NCBI RefSeq assembly: GCF_900177615.1
Contig: NZ_FXAP01000005.1
Location: 310,001-374,000 of the forward strand
Direction: 5' to 3'
Origin: Plantibacter flavus
GTDB taxonomy: Bacteria > Actinomycetota > Actinomycetes > Actinomycetales > Microbacteriaceae
Length of the DNA: 64,000 nucleotides
The translations under genes and the position numbers were made by a program. Each line of letters starts with the position of its first letter. The stretch's first letter is position 1. Of the stretch, positions 42,197-51,014 are shown in pieces. Below the pieces are notes generated by a model. It saw only the letters and a program-made list of their open reading frames with translations, did not search any database and was not told where the DNA came from.

Positions 42197-44716
42197 TTAC
42201 TCCGACTGCGGCTGGATGATCGGGATCGACTCGGTGTCGGCCGGCCCGAGCGCGATGGTCGGCATCGACACGGTGATGAGTGAGCCGTCGGCACGGCGGC
42301 TGCCCTCGATGTCGCTCGCGCTCGGCTCGCCGACGAGGTGCGGACCCTGGTTGTCGAGTGGAACGGTGACCGTGGTACCGGCCTCGACGATGACGTTGCC
42401 GCCGCCGACGACGAAGGAGGCGGAATCCCCCTCTTCGACGGTGAACCGCATCTCGGTGCGCCGGACGGAGATGCGTACCCGCGTGCCCTTGACCGTGAGC
42501 CGGAAGGTGATGCCCTGCCAGTCGACCGGCAGGCGCGGGGAGAAGGAGATCACGCCGCCGTGGTCGCGCATCCCGGCGAAACCGAGCACGAGCGCGCTCC
42601 ACACGCCGCCGGTGGAGGCGACGTGCACACCGTCAGGGGTGTTGCGGTGCAGGTTCGCGAGGTCGACGAACAGCGCCGACCAGAAGTACTTGAGCGCGAG
42701 CCGCTGGTACCCGACCTCGGCTGCGATGATCGATTGCACGACCGCCGACAGGGTCGAGTCGCCCGTCGTCAGCGGGTCGTAGTAGTCGAAGTCGGCGAGC
42801 TTCTCCTCGTCGGTGAAGTGGTCGCCCTGCAGGAGCAACGCCAGCACGACGTCCGCCTGCTTGAGCACCTGGAACCGGTAGATGACGAGCGGGTGGAAGT
42901 GCAGGAGCAGCGGGAGGTGCTCGGGAGGGGTGTGATCGAGGTCCCACAGCTCCTTCTCGAGGAACTGGGCGTCCTGCGGGTGGATGCCGAGCCGCTTGTC
43001 GAAGGGGATGTGCATGTGCTCGGCGGCGCGCTGCCACTCGCGGACCTCGGCGTCGTCGAGCGACAGCCGCGTGACCAGGCGCTCGAAGGAGGCCGGATCG
43101 TCTTCGCGGAGGCGCTCCACGGCCTCGACGGCCGACAGCAGGTTCGACCGGGCCATGACGTTGGTGTAGAGGTTGTCGTTCACGACGGTCGTGTACTCGT
43201 CGGGCCCCGTGACCCCGTAGATGTGGAACGAGTCCTTGCCGTTCGCGCGCCAGAAGCCCAGGTCGGCCCACATGCGCGCCGTCTCGACGAAGATGTCGAC
43301 GGCTCCGCGGGCGAGGAAGTCCTCATCCCCCGTCGCCGCGACGTACTGCCGCAGCGCATAGGAGATGTCGGCGTCGATGTGGTACTGCGCCGTGCCGGCC
43401 GCGTAGTACGCGGACGACTCGAGCCCGTTGATCGTGCGCCACGGGAACAGGGCGCCGTGCTGGTTGAGCTCGGTCGCGCGGGAGCGGGCGGCGTCGAGCA
43501 TGTTCTGACGGAACCGGAGGGCGTTCCGCGCGACGAGCGGTGCCGTGTAGCTGAGGAACGGGAGGACGTAGACCTCGGTGTCCCAGAAGTAGTGGCCGCC
43601 GTACCCGGAGCCGGACACGCCCTTCGCCGCGACACCGCCGCCGTCCGTGCGTGCAGACGCCTGCGCCAGCTGGAAGAGGTTCCAACGCGTCGCCTGCTGG
43701 ATGGCCGGCTGTCCGTGGACCTCGACGTCGGAGCGCGCCCAGAAGTCCTCGAGCCACAGCTCCTGGTTGCGGATCGCCGATTCGATGCCGTTCTCAGCGG
43801 AACGGTCGAGCGTGCGGGCACAGCGGTCGGCGAGCTCCTTCGGAGGGACGGCGTTGGAGGTGTGGTAGCTGATGATCTTGGTGAGCTTCGTGGGCACGCC
43901 CGCGCGGCCGCGGATCGTGTACACGTGCTTCGCGAGGTCGGCCTCGATGTGCGTCGAGACCTCGTACTCGTTCTCGGTCTCGATCGTGTGGTCGGCTCCG
44001 GCCACGATCGTCATGCCGGAGTTCGTCGTCTGGTAGCCGAGCATCGCGCGCGGACCGTCGATGAGCTTGTACCGCGGCTGCAGCACCCGCTCGGTGAGTG
44101 ACTCCGCCTTGCGCGGGTCACCCATCCCCGGCTCGGGTGCGTTCGTGAGGTAGTCGTCCTGACGGTCCTGCCGGTTGATGATCTGGCTGGAGAGCACGAG
44201 CGACGCGTCCGCGTCGAGCAACGTGACCTCGTAGTCGAGGACCGCGAGATGGCGGTCGGTGAAGGACACCATGCGACGGGAGCGGATGTGGACCCGCTTG
44301 CCCGAGGGCGTCCGCCATTCGAGTTCACGGCTGAGGACACCGGTCTTGAAGTCGAGGCGACGCTCGAAGCTCAGGAGGTCGGCGTCGTTGAGGATCAGCG
44401 GCTCGTCGTCGACGTAGAGGCGGACGACCTTCGTGTCGGGTGCGTTGACGATCGTCTGACCGACGCGGGCGAAGCCGAACGCCTCCTCGGCGTGACGGAT
44501 CGGCCAGGTCTCGTGGAACCCGTTGATGAACGTGCCGTGGACGTGGCCGTCGCGGCCCTCCTCGACGTTGCCGCGGAAGCCGAGGTAGCCGTTGCCGAGC
44601 GCGAACAGGGTCTCGGTCGTGCCCTCGTCGTCCGCGTCGACATGGGTCTCGACGAGCGCCCAGTCGTCGAGCGGGAACCGGTGACGGTCGAGCGGGTCGC
44701 TGGTGATGTGGTTCAT
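42197..44716 (-). CDS. glycoside hydrolase family 65 protein (disaccharide phosphorylase type)
   Basis: This 839-residue protein has the GH65 plan: an N-terminal beta-sandwich (FALGNGYLGFRGNVEEG at 38-54, GTFINGFHETW), a linker, and an alpha/alpha barrel with GYGGHYFWDTE at 371-381. The general acid Glu507 sits in GPDEY, and a C-terminal jelly roll follows. GH65 enzymes phosphorolyse maltose, trehalose, kojibiose or nigerose to beta-glucose 1-phosphate plus glucose. The beta-phosphoglucomutase gene overlaps by ATGA, which supports a phosphorylase rather than a hydrolase. The exact disaccharide cannot be decided. It breaks the run of glycan-assembly genes. Confidence 0.93.
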   Translation of the reverse strand: MNHITSDPLDRHRFPLDDWALVETHVDADDEGTTETLFALGNGYLGFRGNVEEGRDGHVHGTFINGFHETWPIRHAEEAFGFARVGQTIVNAPDTKVVRLYVDDEPLILNDADLLSFERRLDFKTGVLSRELEWRTPSGKRVHIRSRRMVSFTDRHLAVLDYEVTLLDADASLVLSSQIINRQDRQDDYLTNAPEPGMGDPRKAESLTERVLQPRYKLIDGPRAMLGYQTTNSGMTIVAGADHTIETENEYEVSTHIEADLAKHVYTIRGRAGVPTKLTKIISYHTSNAVPPKELADRCARTLDRSAENGIESAIRNQELWLEDFWARSDVEVHGQPAIQQATRWNLFQLAQASARTDGGGVAAKGVSGSGYGGHYFWDTEVYVLPFLSYTAPLVARNALRFRQNMLDAARSRATELNQHGALFPWRTINGLESSAYYAAGTAQYHIDADISYALRQYVAATGDEDFLARGAVDIFVETARMWADLGFWRANGKDSFHIYGVTGPDEYTTVVNDNLYTNVMARSNLLSAVEAVERLREDDPASFERLVTRLSLDDAEVREWQRAAEHMHIPFDKRLGIHPQDAQFLEKELWDLDHTPPEHLPLLLHFHPLVIYRFQVLKQADVVLALLLQGDHFTDEEKLADFDYYDPLTTGDSTLSAVVQSIIAAEVGYQRLALKYFWSALFVDLANLHRNTPDGVHVASTGGVWSALVLGFAGMRDHGGVISFSPRLPVDWQGITFRLTVKGTRVRISVRRTEMRFTVEEGDSASFVVGGGNVIVEAGTTVTVPLDNQGPHLVGEPSASDIEGSRRADGSLITVSMPTIALGPADTESIPIIQPQSE

Positions 44717-45576
44717 GCCTGGTCCTCGGAGGAGTCGTGGGGTGCCGTGAAGGTCTCGGAGTCGGCCGGATCGTCCGGCCCCGCTGTTCGCGAAGCCGAC
44801 CGCAGTGGGTCGACGAGCTCGTCGAGGTCGTCGACCACGACGTCGGCTCCTGCCTCGATGAGCGCCTGGTGCCCGATGCCGCGGTCGACGCCGAGCACGA
44901 GACCGAAGTCGCCACGTCGACCGGCCTCGACCCCGGAGTGCGCGTCCTCGACGACGACGCATTCAGACGGCGCGTAACCGAGCAGACGACCGGCCTCGAC
45001 GTAGGTGTCCGGCGCGGGCTTGCCGGCGATCCCCTCGCGCGCGGCGACGACGCCGTCCATCACGACCGGGAACCGCTCACGGAGTCCTCCCGCTCGGAGG
45101 ACGACTTCGGCGTTCTTGGAACTCGACACCACGGCGACCGCGAGCCCTGCCTGCTCGACCGTGTCGAGGAAGGTCAACGATCCCGGGTACGCGGCGATGC
45201 CGTCCGCTTCCAGGACGGCCGTGAACACCGAGTTCTTCCGGTTACCGAGGCCGCACACGGTCTCGAGCTCCGGGGCGTCGGACGGCGAGCCCTCGGGAAG
45301 CGTGATGCCGCGTGACGCGAGCATCGCGCGCACCCCGTCGTACCGCGGCTTGCCGTCGATGTACTGGAAGTAGTCGGCGTCGGTGTACGGCTCGGTGATC
45401 CCGTGGGCGACGAGCTCGTCGGTGAAGAGCTTCGCCCAGGCGTGCATGTGGATCTCGGCGGTCGGGGTGATGACGCCGTCGAGGTCGAACAGCACCGCCC
45501 GGCAGCCGAGGAGCCGAGAGGCCGCCTCGTCGAGGGTCAGGACGTCGTTCGATGGCGCGTTGATCGGCTGGGTCAC
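44713..45576 (-). CDS. beta-phosphoglucomutase family HAD hydrolase
   Basis: The protein has 287 residues. The HAD motif I VLFDLDGVITPTA gives nucleophile Asp31 and acid/base Asp33. A cap domain with FQYIDGKPRYDGVRAML, motif II SSS (VVSSSKN), motif III Lys in GIAGKPAPDTY, and motif IV VVVEDAHSGVEAG follow. It should convert beta-glucose 1-phosphate, the GH65 product, to glucose 6-phosphate. The GTG at 45576 follows GAGGA, and an upstream GTG is possible. Its stop overlaps the GH65 start. Confidence 0.92.
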   Translation of the reverse strand: MTQPINAPSNDVLTLDEAASRLLGCRAVLFDLDGVITPTAEIHMHAWAKLFTDELVAHGITEPYTDADYFQYIDGKPRYDGVRAMLASRGITLPEGSPSDAPELETVCGLGNRKNSVFTAVLEADGIAAYPGSLTFLDTVEQAGLAVAVVSSSKNAEVVLRAGGLRERFPVVMDGVVAAREGIAGKPAPDTYVEAGRLLGYAPSECVVVEDAHSGVEAGRRGDFGLVLGVDRGIGHQALIEAGADVVVDDLDELVDPLRSASRTAGPDDPADSETFTAPHDSSEDQA

Positions 45577-45664
45577 GGTGCACGGTCCTCGTCGGTTTGG
45601 GGGAAGAGGTGGACAGTGGAACGGAAGCTGCTGCGGACCGGTGGGGCGGCCGCGCAGACCCAGC

Positions 45665-46852
45665 CTAGGAGAGTTTGGCCACCACGTCGTACACGCGGTC
45701 GATACCGGCGTGGACCGGGAAGTGGTGGTTGCCGACGAACAGCCCGTCCTCGTGGATCTTGTCGGCGGCGGGGAGTTCTGCCGGGACCTTCGCGTCGAGG
45801 TACTTCATGACCGGGTTCTTCGTGAAGTTGCCCGCCACGATGGGCCGTGACTCGATCCCCTCGGCGGCGAACGCCTGCACGACCTCCTTGCGTCGGCCGG
45901 CGAGTGCGCCCTCGAGCACGAGGGAGAAGCCGAACCAGCTGCTCTCGCCCTGCTCGCGCTGGATGCGCACGGAGTCGAGGTCGGCGAAGCGTTCCGTCCA
46001 GTACACGGCGTTCTCCCGACGACCTGCGATGAGCTGTGGGACCTTCTGGATCTGCTCGATGCCGATCGCGCCGGACATCTCGAGCGGACGGACGTTGTAA
46101 CCGGGAAGGACGAAGCGGAAGAGGTCGTCCCACTCGTCGCCCGACTTGTCGTGAACGGCGTTCTTCTCGGGGAGTCCACGGGTCCAGCCGTGGGCCCGCA
46201 GCGAGATGAGCATCTGCGCCGTGGCCTCGTCGTCCGTCAGGATCATCCCGCCCTCCATCGTCGAGATGTGGTGGGAGAAGAAGGCGCTGAACGTGCCCAT
46301 CGCTCCGACCGTTCCGGCGAACCGCCCGTCGTCCTTCGCGCCGAGCGACTCGCAGTTGTCCTCCAGCAGGAGGAGGCCGTGACGTTCGGCGAGTGCCGTG
46401 AGCGCCGCGAAGTCGTTCGGGTTGCCGAGGAGGTTGACCGCGAAGATCGCCTTGGTGCGCGGGGTGATGGCGGCCTCGGCGAGCGACAGGTCCAGGTTGA
46501 GGGTGTCGACGTCGATGTCGACGAAGCTCGGGATGAGGCCGTACTGCTGGAGCGGGTAGTAGGTGGTGGCCCACGACACGGCGGGCACCAGGACCTCGTC
46601 GCCCGCCTGCAGGTCGACCCGGTCGTCGAGGACGGCAGCGGCGATCGCGAGGAGGTTCGCGCTCGACCCGGAGTTGACCATGACGCCGAATCCGGCGCCG
46701 AACGCACTGGCGAAATCGCGCTCGAACTGCGCGACGAGCGGACCCATGGTGAAGCGGCCGCTGTCGACGACGCGCTGGATGGCGGCGTACTCCGCGGCAT
46801 CCCAGGAGGAGGTGGCGAGGGGGAAACCGGAGTCGAAGGTGTCGTCGGTCAT
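45665..46852 (-). CDS. colD: ColD/RfbH-type sugar 3-dehydratase (PLP fold)
   Basis: This 395-residue member of the DegT/DnrJ/EryC1/StrS fold has a His (His194, in FFSHHISTMEGG) where aminotransferases have the PLP-binding Lys. This is the hallmark of ColD and of the E1 3-dehydratase (RfbH). The PLP-pocket Asp165 in LLLEDNCESLGA and NSGSSANLLAIAAAVL are kept. ColD removes the 3-hydroxyl of GDP-4-keto-6-deoxymannose using PMP/PLP and glutamate. The gmd and fcl-like genes upstream, with ATGA overlap to the latter, make a GDP-linked 3,6-dideoxyhexose the best prediction. A CDP-linked RfbH function is less likely because no CDP-sugar genes are present. Confidence 0.86.
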   Translation of the reverse strand: MTDDTFDSGFPLATSSWDAAEYAAIQRVVDSGRFTMGPLVAQFERDFASAFGAGFGVMVNSGSSANLLAIAAAVLDDRVDLQAGDEVLVPAVSWATTYYPLQQYGLIPSFVDIDVDTLNLDLSLAEAAITPRTKAIFAVNLLGNPNDFAALTALAERHGLLLLEDNCESLGAKDDGRFAGTVGAMGTFSAFFSHHISTMEGGMILTDDEATAQMLISLRAHGWTRGLPEKNAVHDKSGDEWDDLFRFVLPGYNVRPLEMSGAIGIEQIQKVPQLIAGRRENAVYWTERFADLDSVRIQREQGESSWFGFSLVLEGALAGRRKEVVQAFAAEGIESRPIVAGNFTKNPVMKYLDAKVPAELPAADKIHEDGLFVGNHHFPVHAGIDRVYDVVAKLS

Positions 46853-47784
46853 GCTGTCTGTGGCTCCTGAGCTGCGAGGTAGGCGTGGTAGCTCGCGGCG
46901 ACGCCGGCCGCGAGCGGGGTGGTGGGGTTCCAGCCGAGCGCACGGGCGGCGGCTGAGTCGAGCAGGCGCTGGTGCACGCCGGAAGGCTTGGTGGCGTCGT
47001 ACCGGAAGTGACCGGTGAAGCCGGCGGCGCGACCGGCTGCTTCGTAGTACTCGGTGATGCTGTGGTCGACACCCGGCCCGAGGTTGAGCGTGACGGGCCA
47101 TGCGTCGAGTGAGCCGAGCTGCGTGACGAGCCACGCCGCGAGGTCGGGCGTGTAGGTGAATTCGCGTCGGGCGGTGCCGTCGCCCCAGACCTCGACCTCG
47201 TCGGAGCCGCTCGTCACGGCGGCGTGCACCTTGCCGAGGGCGGCGGCGATGAGGTGCGCCTGACCGTGGGTGTAGTCGTCGCCCGGGCCGTAGAGGTTCG
47301 ACGGCACTGCTGCGCGATAGGCGAACCCGTACTGCCGACTCGCGTACTCGCAGAGCTTCGTCCCGGCGATCTTCGCGAGCGCATATCCCTCGTTCGCGCC
47401 CTCCAGCGTGCCGCTGAGGAGCGCGCCCTCGCCGATCGGCTGTGGGAGCCCCTCGGGGTAGATCGCCGCACTCGACACGTAGAGCAGCTCGGGGACACCG
47501 GCATCGATCGCGCCTCGGATGACCGAGGTGTCGATCAGGAGGTTGTCGAGCAGGAAGTCGGTGGGACGCTGCAGCTTCGCCTGGATGCCGGCGACCTTCG
47601 CGGCGGCGTGCACGATCGCGTCCGGCGACGTGCGCCCGATGAGGGCGGCGACGGCGGCACGATCGGTGAGGTCGGCGTCCGCGCGCGTCGCCACGATCAG
47701 TTCGTCGGCGGCGCGGAGCGTGGGCCAGACTTCGGCGATGCTCGAACCGAGCATGCCGGCACCACCGGTGAGGAGGACGCGCAC
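46849..47784 (-). CDS. GDP-fucose synthase/ColC-like epimerase-reductase with Ala at the catalytic Cys
   Basis: The protein has 311 residues. It has NAD(P)-binding TGGAGMLGS at 6-14, the SDR triad Ser105, Tyr134 and Lys138 (NEGYALAKIAGTKLCE), VPSNLYGPGDDY, and EVWGDGTARREFTY, all typical of Fcl/WcaG. Aligned to the E. coli GSSCIYP motif, this protein reads SSAAIYP, so the epimerase Cys is Ala107; the partner His is kept as His177 (GQAHLIAAAL). Reductase activity should remain while C-3/C-5 epimerisation may be lost or altered. In the ColC position it would reduce the dideoxy ketosugar. A GTG start lies 5 nt after the gmd stop. Confidence 0.85.
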   Translation of the reverse strand: MRVLLTGGAGMLGSSIAEVWPTLRAADELIVATRADADLTDRAAVAALIGRTSPDAIVHAAAKVAGIQAKLQRPTDFLLDNLLIDTSVIRGAIDAGVPELLYVSSAAIYPEGLPQPIGEGALLSGTLEGANEGYALAKIAGTKLCEYASRQYGFAYRAAVPSNLYGPGDDYTHGQAHLIAAALGKVHAAVTSGSDEVEVWGDGTARREFTYTPDLAAWLVTQLGSLDAWPVTLNLGPGVDHSITEYYEAAGRAAGFTGHFRYDATKPSGVHQRLLDSAAARALGWNPTTPLAAGVAASYHAYLAAQEPQTA

Positions 47785-47789
47785 CGCGC

Positions 47790-48854
47790 CTAGACCTCCG
47801 CGGTGTCGATGTAGGGCTTGCCCGACGCCTCGAGCTCGGCGACGTCGGAGTCGACCATGATCTGCGCGAGGCGCGGTGGCAGCACCTTCGGGGTCCAGCC
47901 GAGGACCGACTCGGCCTTCGCGTAGTCGCCGATCAGCGCGTCGACCTCGGTGGGACGAAGGTAGCGCTCGTCGAACTTGACGTACTTCTCCCAGTCGAGG
48001 TCGAGCCGCTCGAAGGAGAACTGCAGGAAGTCCTTGACCGTGTACGCGGTGTTGGTGGCCAGGACGAAGTCAGTCGGTTCCTCGGCCTGCAGCATCCGCC
48101 ACATGCCCTCGACGTAGTCGGGCGCGTAGCCCCAGTCACGGACGGCGTCGAGGTTGCCCATGTACAGGAAGTCCTGCTGGCCGGCGGCGATGCGGGCGGC
48201 GGCTCGGGTGATCTTGCGGGTCACGAAGGTGCCACCGCGTCGCGGCGACTCGTGGTTGAACAGGATGCCGTTGACCGCGAACATGCCGTAGGCCTCACGG
48301 TAGTTCCGGGTGATCCAGTAGGAGTAGACCTTCGCGACGCCGTAGGGCGAACGCGGGTAGAAGGGGGTCTCCTCGTTCTGCGGCGGCGGCGTCGCCCCGA
48401 ACATCTCGGAGCTCGACGCCTGGTAGAAGCGGCAGTGCAGACCGATCTGGCGGATGGCCTCGAGGAGCCGGACGGTCCCGATGCCGGTCGTGTCACCCGT
48501 GTACTCGGGCTCGTCGAAGCTGACGCGCACGTGCGACTGCGCGGCGAGGTTGTACACCTCGTCGGGCTGGATCTCCGCGAGCAGTGTCGCCAGGCGCGAG
48601 CCGTCGGCCAGGTCGGCGAAGTGCAACTGGAGCCTGGGCGAACCGTCGTGGGTCGCCTCGGGGTCGTAGATGTGGTCGATCCGCCCGGTGTTGAAGGTCG
48701 ACGCGCGACGCACGAAACCGTGCACCTCGTACCCCTTCGACAGCAGGAGTTCTGCGAGGTAGCTGCCGTCCTGGCCGGTGATACCGGTGATGACGGCCTT
48801 CTTGGTGGTGACGCCTGTCGTGGCCGGGGCCGCCGGGGCTGATGTCTCAGTCAT
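47790..48854 (-). CDS. gmd: GDP-mannose 4,6-dehydratase
   Basis: This 354-residue SDR enzyme has [18 protein letters not shown] (NADP binding, about residues 21-38) and [20 protein letters not shown]. The active-site region is [11 protein letters not shown] with Tyr and Lys in [10 protein letters not shown], followed by [17 protein letters not shown] and [15 protein letters not shown]. It converts GDP-mannose to GDP-4-keto-6-deoxymannose. It heads the gmd-fcl/colC-colD operon. The ATG at 48854 has TAGAGT 8 nt upstream, so the operon transcript is probably leaderless. Confidence 0.96.
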   Translation of the reverse strand: MTETSAPAAPATTGVTTKKAVITGITGQDGSYLAELLLSKGYEVHGFVRRASTFNTGRIDHIYDPEATHDGSPRLQLHFADLADGSRLATLLAEIQPDEVYNLAAQSHVRVSFDEPEYTGDTTGIGTVRLLEAIRQIGLHCRFYQASSSEMFGATPPPQNEETPFYPRSPYGVAKVYSYWITRNYREAYGMFAVNGILFNHESPRRGGTFVTRKITRAAARIAAGQQDFLYMGNLDAVRDWGYAPDYVEGMWRMLQAEEPTDFVLATNTAYTVKDFLQFSFERLDLDWEKYVKFDERYLRPTEVDALIGDYAKAESVLGWTPKVLPPRLAQIMVDSDVAELEASGKPYIDTAEV

Positions 48855-48862
48855 GGAAGACC

Positions 48863-48868
48863 ACTCTA
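48863..48868 (-). promoter_or_regulatory. -10 element TAGAGT, leaderless gmd operon
   Basis: Minus-strand TAGAGT ends 8 nt before the gmd ATG. A divergent element for the GT2 gene lies about 50 nt away. Confidence 0.5.
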
Positions 48869-48916
48869 CCCGGGCCGTGGTCCCGTTCGGGCGGCCCTCC
48901 CGCTCCGGAAGCTTGC

Positions 48917-48922
48917 TACCGT
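48917..48922 (+). promoter_or_regulatory. -10 element TACCGT, leaderless GT2 gene
   Basis: TACCGT ends 6 nt before the GTG at 48929. The GGGG in between is too close to act as a ribosome binding site. Confidence 0.45.
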
Positions 48923-48928
48923 ACCGGG

Positions 48929-49810
48929 GTGACGCTCGACATCATGATGCCTTTCTACGGCCGCTTCGACCACTTCCGCACGGCGGTGCTGAGCGTGCTC
49001 GCGCAGACCGATCCGGACTGGCGGTTGGTCGTGGTCGACGACGTCTATCCGGACACGGCACCGGGCGAATGGCTGCAGTCGCTCGGCGACGATCGCATCG
49101 TGTACCTCCGCAACGAACGGAACCTCGGGGTGAGCGGCAACTTCGACCGCTGCATCGAACTCGTGACGGCGGAACGATGTGTCCTCATCGGGTGCGACGA
49201 CGAGCTCCTCCCGGAGTACGTTGCGCTGATGGCGACCATCGCGGCGCGTTTCCCCGACGTCGACCTCATCCAGCCCGGTGTGGAAGTGATCGACGAGGCC
49301 GGGCAGGTCGTCCGACCACTGGGCGACCGGATCAAGGCGATCCTCCGACCGGCCGCACCCGAGCCGGTCCGGCTCGCCGGCGAGCGACTCACGGCCAGCC
49401 TGCTCCGCGGCAACTGGGCGTACTTCCCGTCCGTGTGCTGGCGCGTCGATTCGGTGCGGCGCTTCGGGTTCCGGGCCGACCTGCACGTGGTCCAGGATCT
49501 CGCCCTGATGATGGAGATCTTCCGCGCCGGTGGCACGCTCGTGCTCGACGACACCACGGTCTTCCGGTATCGCCGACACGGAGGGAGTGTGTCCTCGTAC
49601 ACCGCCGTCGACGGTAAGCGCTTCCAACAGGAGCGCACGGTGTTCGCCGAGGAGGCCGCCCGACAGGCGGCCCTCGGCTGGAACCGAGCCGCTCGAGTCG
49701 CCCGCGCGCACGTCACCTCACGGCTCAACGCGGCCCTGCAGCTCCCGAAGGCAGCGCTCGCCCGCGACACAGCAGGACTGCGCATCCTGCTCCGGCACAC
49801 CTTCGCCTGA
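48929..49810 (+). CDS. GT2 family glycosyltransferase
   Basis: The protein has 293 residues. The GT-A domain shows [47 protein letters not shown] and the metal-site [15 protein letters not shown] near residues 81-95. Later come [12 protein letters not shown] and [16 protein letters not shown]. It starts with a GTG. It is divergent from gmd and may attach the GDP-deoxysugar made by that operon, though this is only inferred from position. Confidence 0.87.
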   Translation: MTLDIMMPFYGRFDHFRTAVLSVLAQTDPDWRLVVVDDVYPDTAPGEWLQSLGDDRIVYLRNERNLGVSGNFDRCIELVTAERCVLIGCDDELLPEYVALMATIAARFPDVDLIQPGVEVIDEAGQVVRPLGDRIKAILRPAAPEPVRLAGERLTASLLRGNWAYFPSVCWRVDSVRRFGFRADLHVVQDLALMMEIFRAGGTLVLDDTTVFRYRRHGGSVSSYTAVDGKRFQQERTVFAEEAARQAALGWNRAARVARAHVTSRLNAALQLPKAALARDTAGLRILLRHTFA

Positions 49811-49847
49811 TCAGCCCGTCGCACGGATCGATCGGGCCCTCCCTGGG

Positions 49848-49853
49848 TAGGAT
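49848..49853 (+). promoter_or_regulatory. -10 element TAGGAT, leaderless GT2 gene
   Basis: TAGGAT ends 6 nt before the ATG at 49860, with no ribosome binding site. Confidence 0.5.
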
Positions 49854-49859
49854 TGCCTC

Positions 49860-50597
49860 ATGCCGCACCAGCTCGAACGCACGCTCATCGTCATGCCGGC
49901 GCTCAATGAGGAGGCGTCCGTCGCCGCCGTGGTGCGCGAGGTCCAGGACAAGCTGCCGGGTGTCGCGATCCTCGTCGTCAATGACGGCTCGACCGACGAC
50001 ACGACCGTCCAGGCGAGGTCCGCGGGCGCCGTCGTAGCCGAGCTCCCGTTCAACCTCGGCGTCGGCGGTGCGATGCGGGTCGGGTTCAAGTACGCCCTCG
50101 AGCATGGGTACCGCAACGTCGTGCAGGTCGATTCGGACGGGCAGCACGACCCGGCAGGTGTCCTGCAGCTCCTGGACGAACTGGCGACCGCCGACCTCGT
50201 CCTCGGCGCACGCTTCGCGGGCGCGGGGAACTATGAGGTGCGAGGACCTCGGAAGTGGGCGATGGTCGTGCTGTCGGGCGCCCTCAGCCGCGTCGCCCGG
50301 ACGAAGCTCACCGACACGACGAGCGGCTTCCGCGCGACGGGCCCCCGGGCGGTCCGACTCTTCGCCGAGCACTACCCGGCCGAATACCTCGGTGACACGA
50401 TCGAATCGCTCGTGATCGCCGCGCGCGCCGGTTGCGTCATCCGCCAGGTACCTGTGGCCATGCGGCCCCGCGCTGGCGGCACCCCGTCGCACAACCCGTT
50501 CAAGGCCGCGACCTACCTGGCCCGTGCCGGTCTCGCGCTCGTGTTCGCGCTCATCCGACCGCCGGTCGCGCTCCACGGAGAGGTGGTGACCGCATGA
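49860..50597 (+). CDS. GT2 glycosyltransferase, dolichol-phosphate-mannose synthase-like
   Basis: This 245-residue enzyme starts LIVMPALNEEASVAAVVREV. It has ILVVNDGSTDDT, the metal motif QVDSDGQHDP (DxD, about 88-97), LVLGARF and TSGFRATGPRAVRLF, which mark the DPM1/polyprenyl-phosphate glycosyltransferase group. It probably makes a polyprenyl-phosphate sugar used on the outer face. The DUF2304 gene overlaps its stop (ATGA), a common pairing, and a flippase and a DUF2142 protein follow nearby. Confidence 0.9.
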   Translation: MPHQLERTLIVMPALNEEASVAAVVREVQDKLPGVAILVVNDGSTDDTTVQARSAGAVVAELPFNLGVGGAMRVGFKYALEHGYRNVVQVDSDGQHDPAGVLQLLDELATADLVLGARFAGAGNYEVRGPRKWAMVVLSGALSRVARTKLTDTTSGFRATGPRAVRLFAEHYPAEYLGDTIESLVIAARAGCVIRQVPVAMRPRAGGTPSHNPFKAATYLARAGLALVFALIRPPVALHGEVVTA

Positions 50598-50986
50598 TGC
50601 CCCTCGGCACCTACATCCTCGGAATCGTCGCCGCCCTGTTCACGCTCGGGGTCGTCATCGAGATGCTCCGACGCCGCAGGATGCGCGAACGCCACGCCGT
50701 GTGGTGGCTCGTCGCCGGCTGCCTCGCGCTCATCATCGGCGTGTTCCCCCAGGTCCTCGCCGGTGTCGCCGTCGCGATCGGCGTGGAGATCCCGACGAAC
50801 CTCGTGTTCTTCGTCAGCATCCTGGTGCTGTTCCTCGTGAGCATCCAACACAGTTCGGAACTGACCACGCTCGAGCAGCGGAGTCGGACGCTCGCCGAGG
50901 AGAGCGCCCTGCAGGATCTGCGCATCACCGAGCTGGAACGCCGACTCGCCGACGGCTCACACGGCGAGAGCCACGGCACCGCCTGA
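50594..50986 (+). CDS. DUF2304 family membrane protein
   Basis: This 130-residue protein has three membrane helices (LGTYILGIVAALFTLGVVIEML, AVWWLVAGCLALIIGVFPQVLAGVAVAIG, and LVFFVSILVLFLVSIQ). A cytoplasmic coiled-coil-like tail follows (ELTTLEQRSRTLAEESALQD, ITELERRLAD). DUF2304 proteins occur next to DPM1-like GT2 enzymes and may anchor or assist them. The start ATG overlaps the GT2 stop, and a second ATG follows directly. Confidence 0.85.
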   Translation: MMPLGTYILGIVAALFTLGVVIEMLRRRRMRERHAVWWLVAGCLALIIGVFPQVLAGVAVAIGVEIPTNLVFFVSILVLFLVSIQHSSELTTLEQRSRTLAEESALQDLRITELERRLADGSHGESHGTA

Positions 50987-50997
50987 CGCCGGAAGTG

Positions 50998-51014
50998 CCT
51001 GAGCGCCCCTCAGG
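50998..51014. terminator. short hairpin between convergent genes
   Basis: CCTGAG (50998-51003) pairs with CTCAGG (51009-51014) around a 5-nt loop, 11 nt past the DUF2304 stop. The 3' arm overlaps the stop of the convergent flippase gene. Confidence 0.4.

Noticed and set aside
45665-46852. Sugar aminotransferase making an amino sugar
   Set aside because: The PLP-binding Lys is replaced by His194, so transamination through a Schiff base with the enzyme is not expected; a 3-dehydratase fits better.
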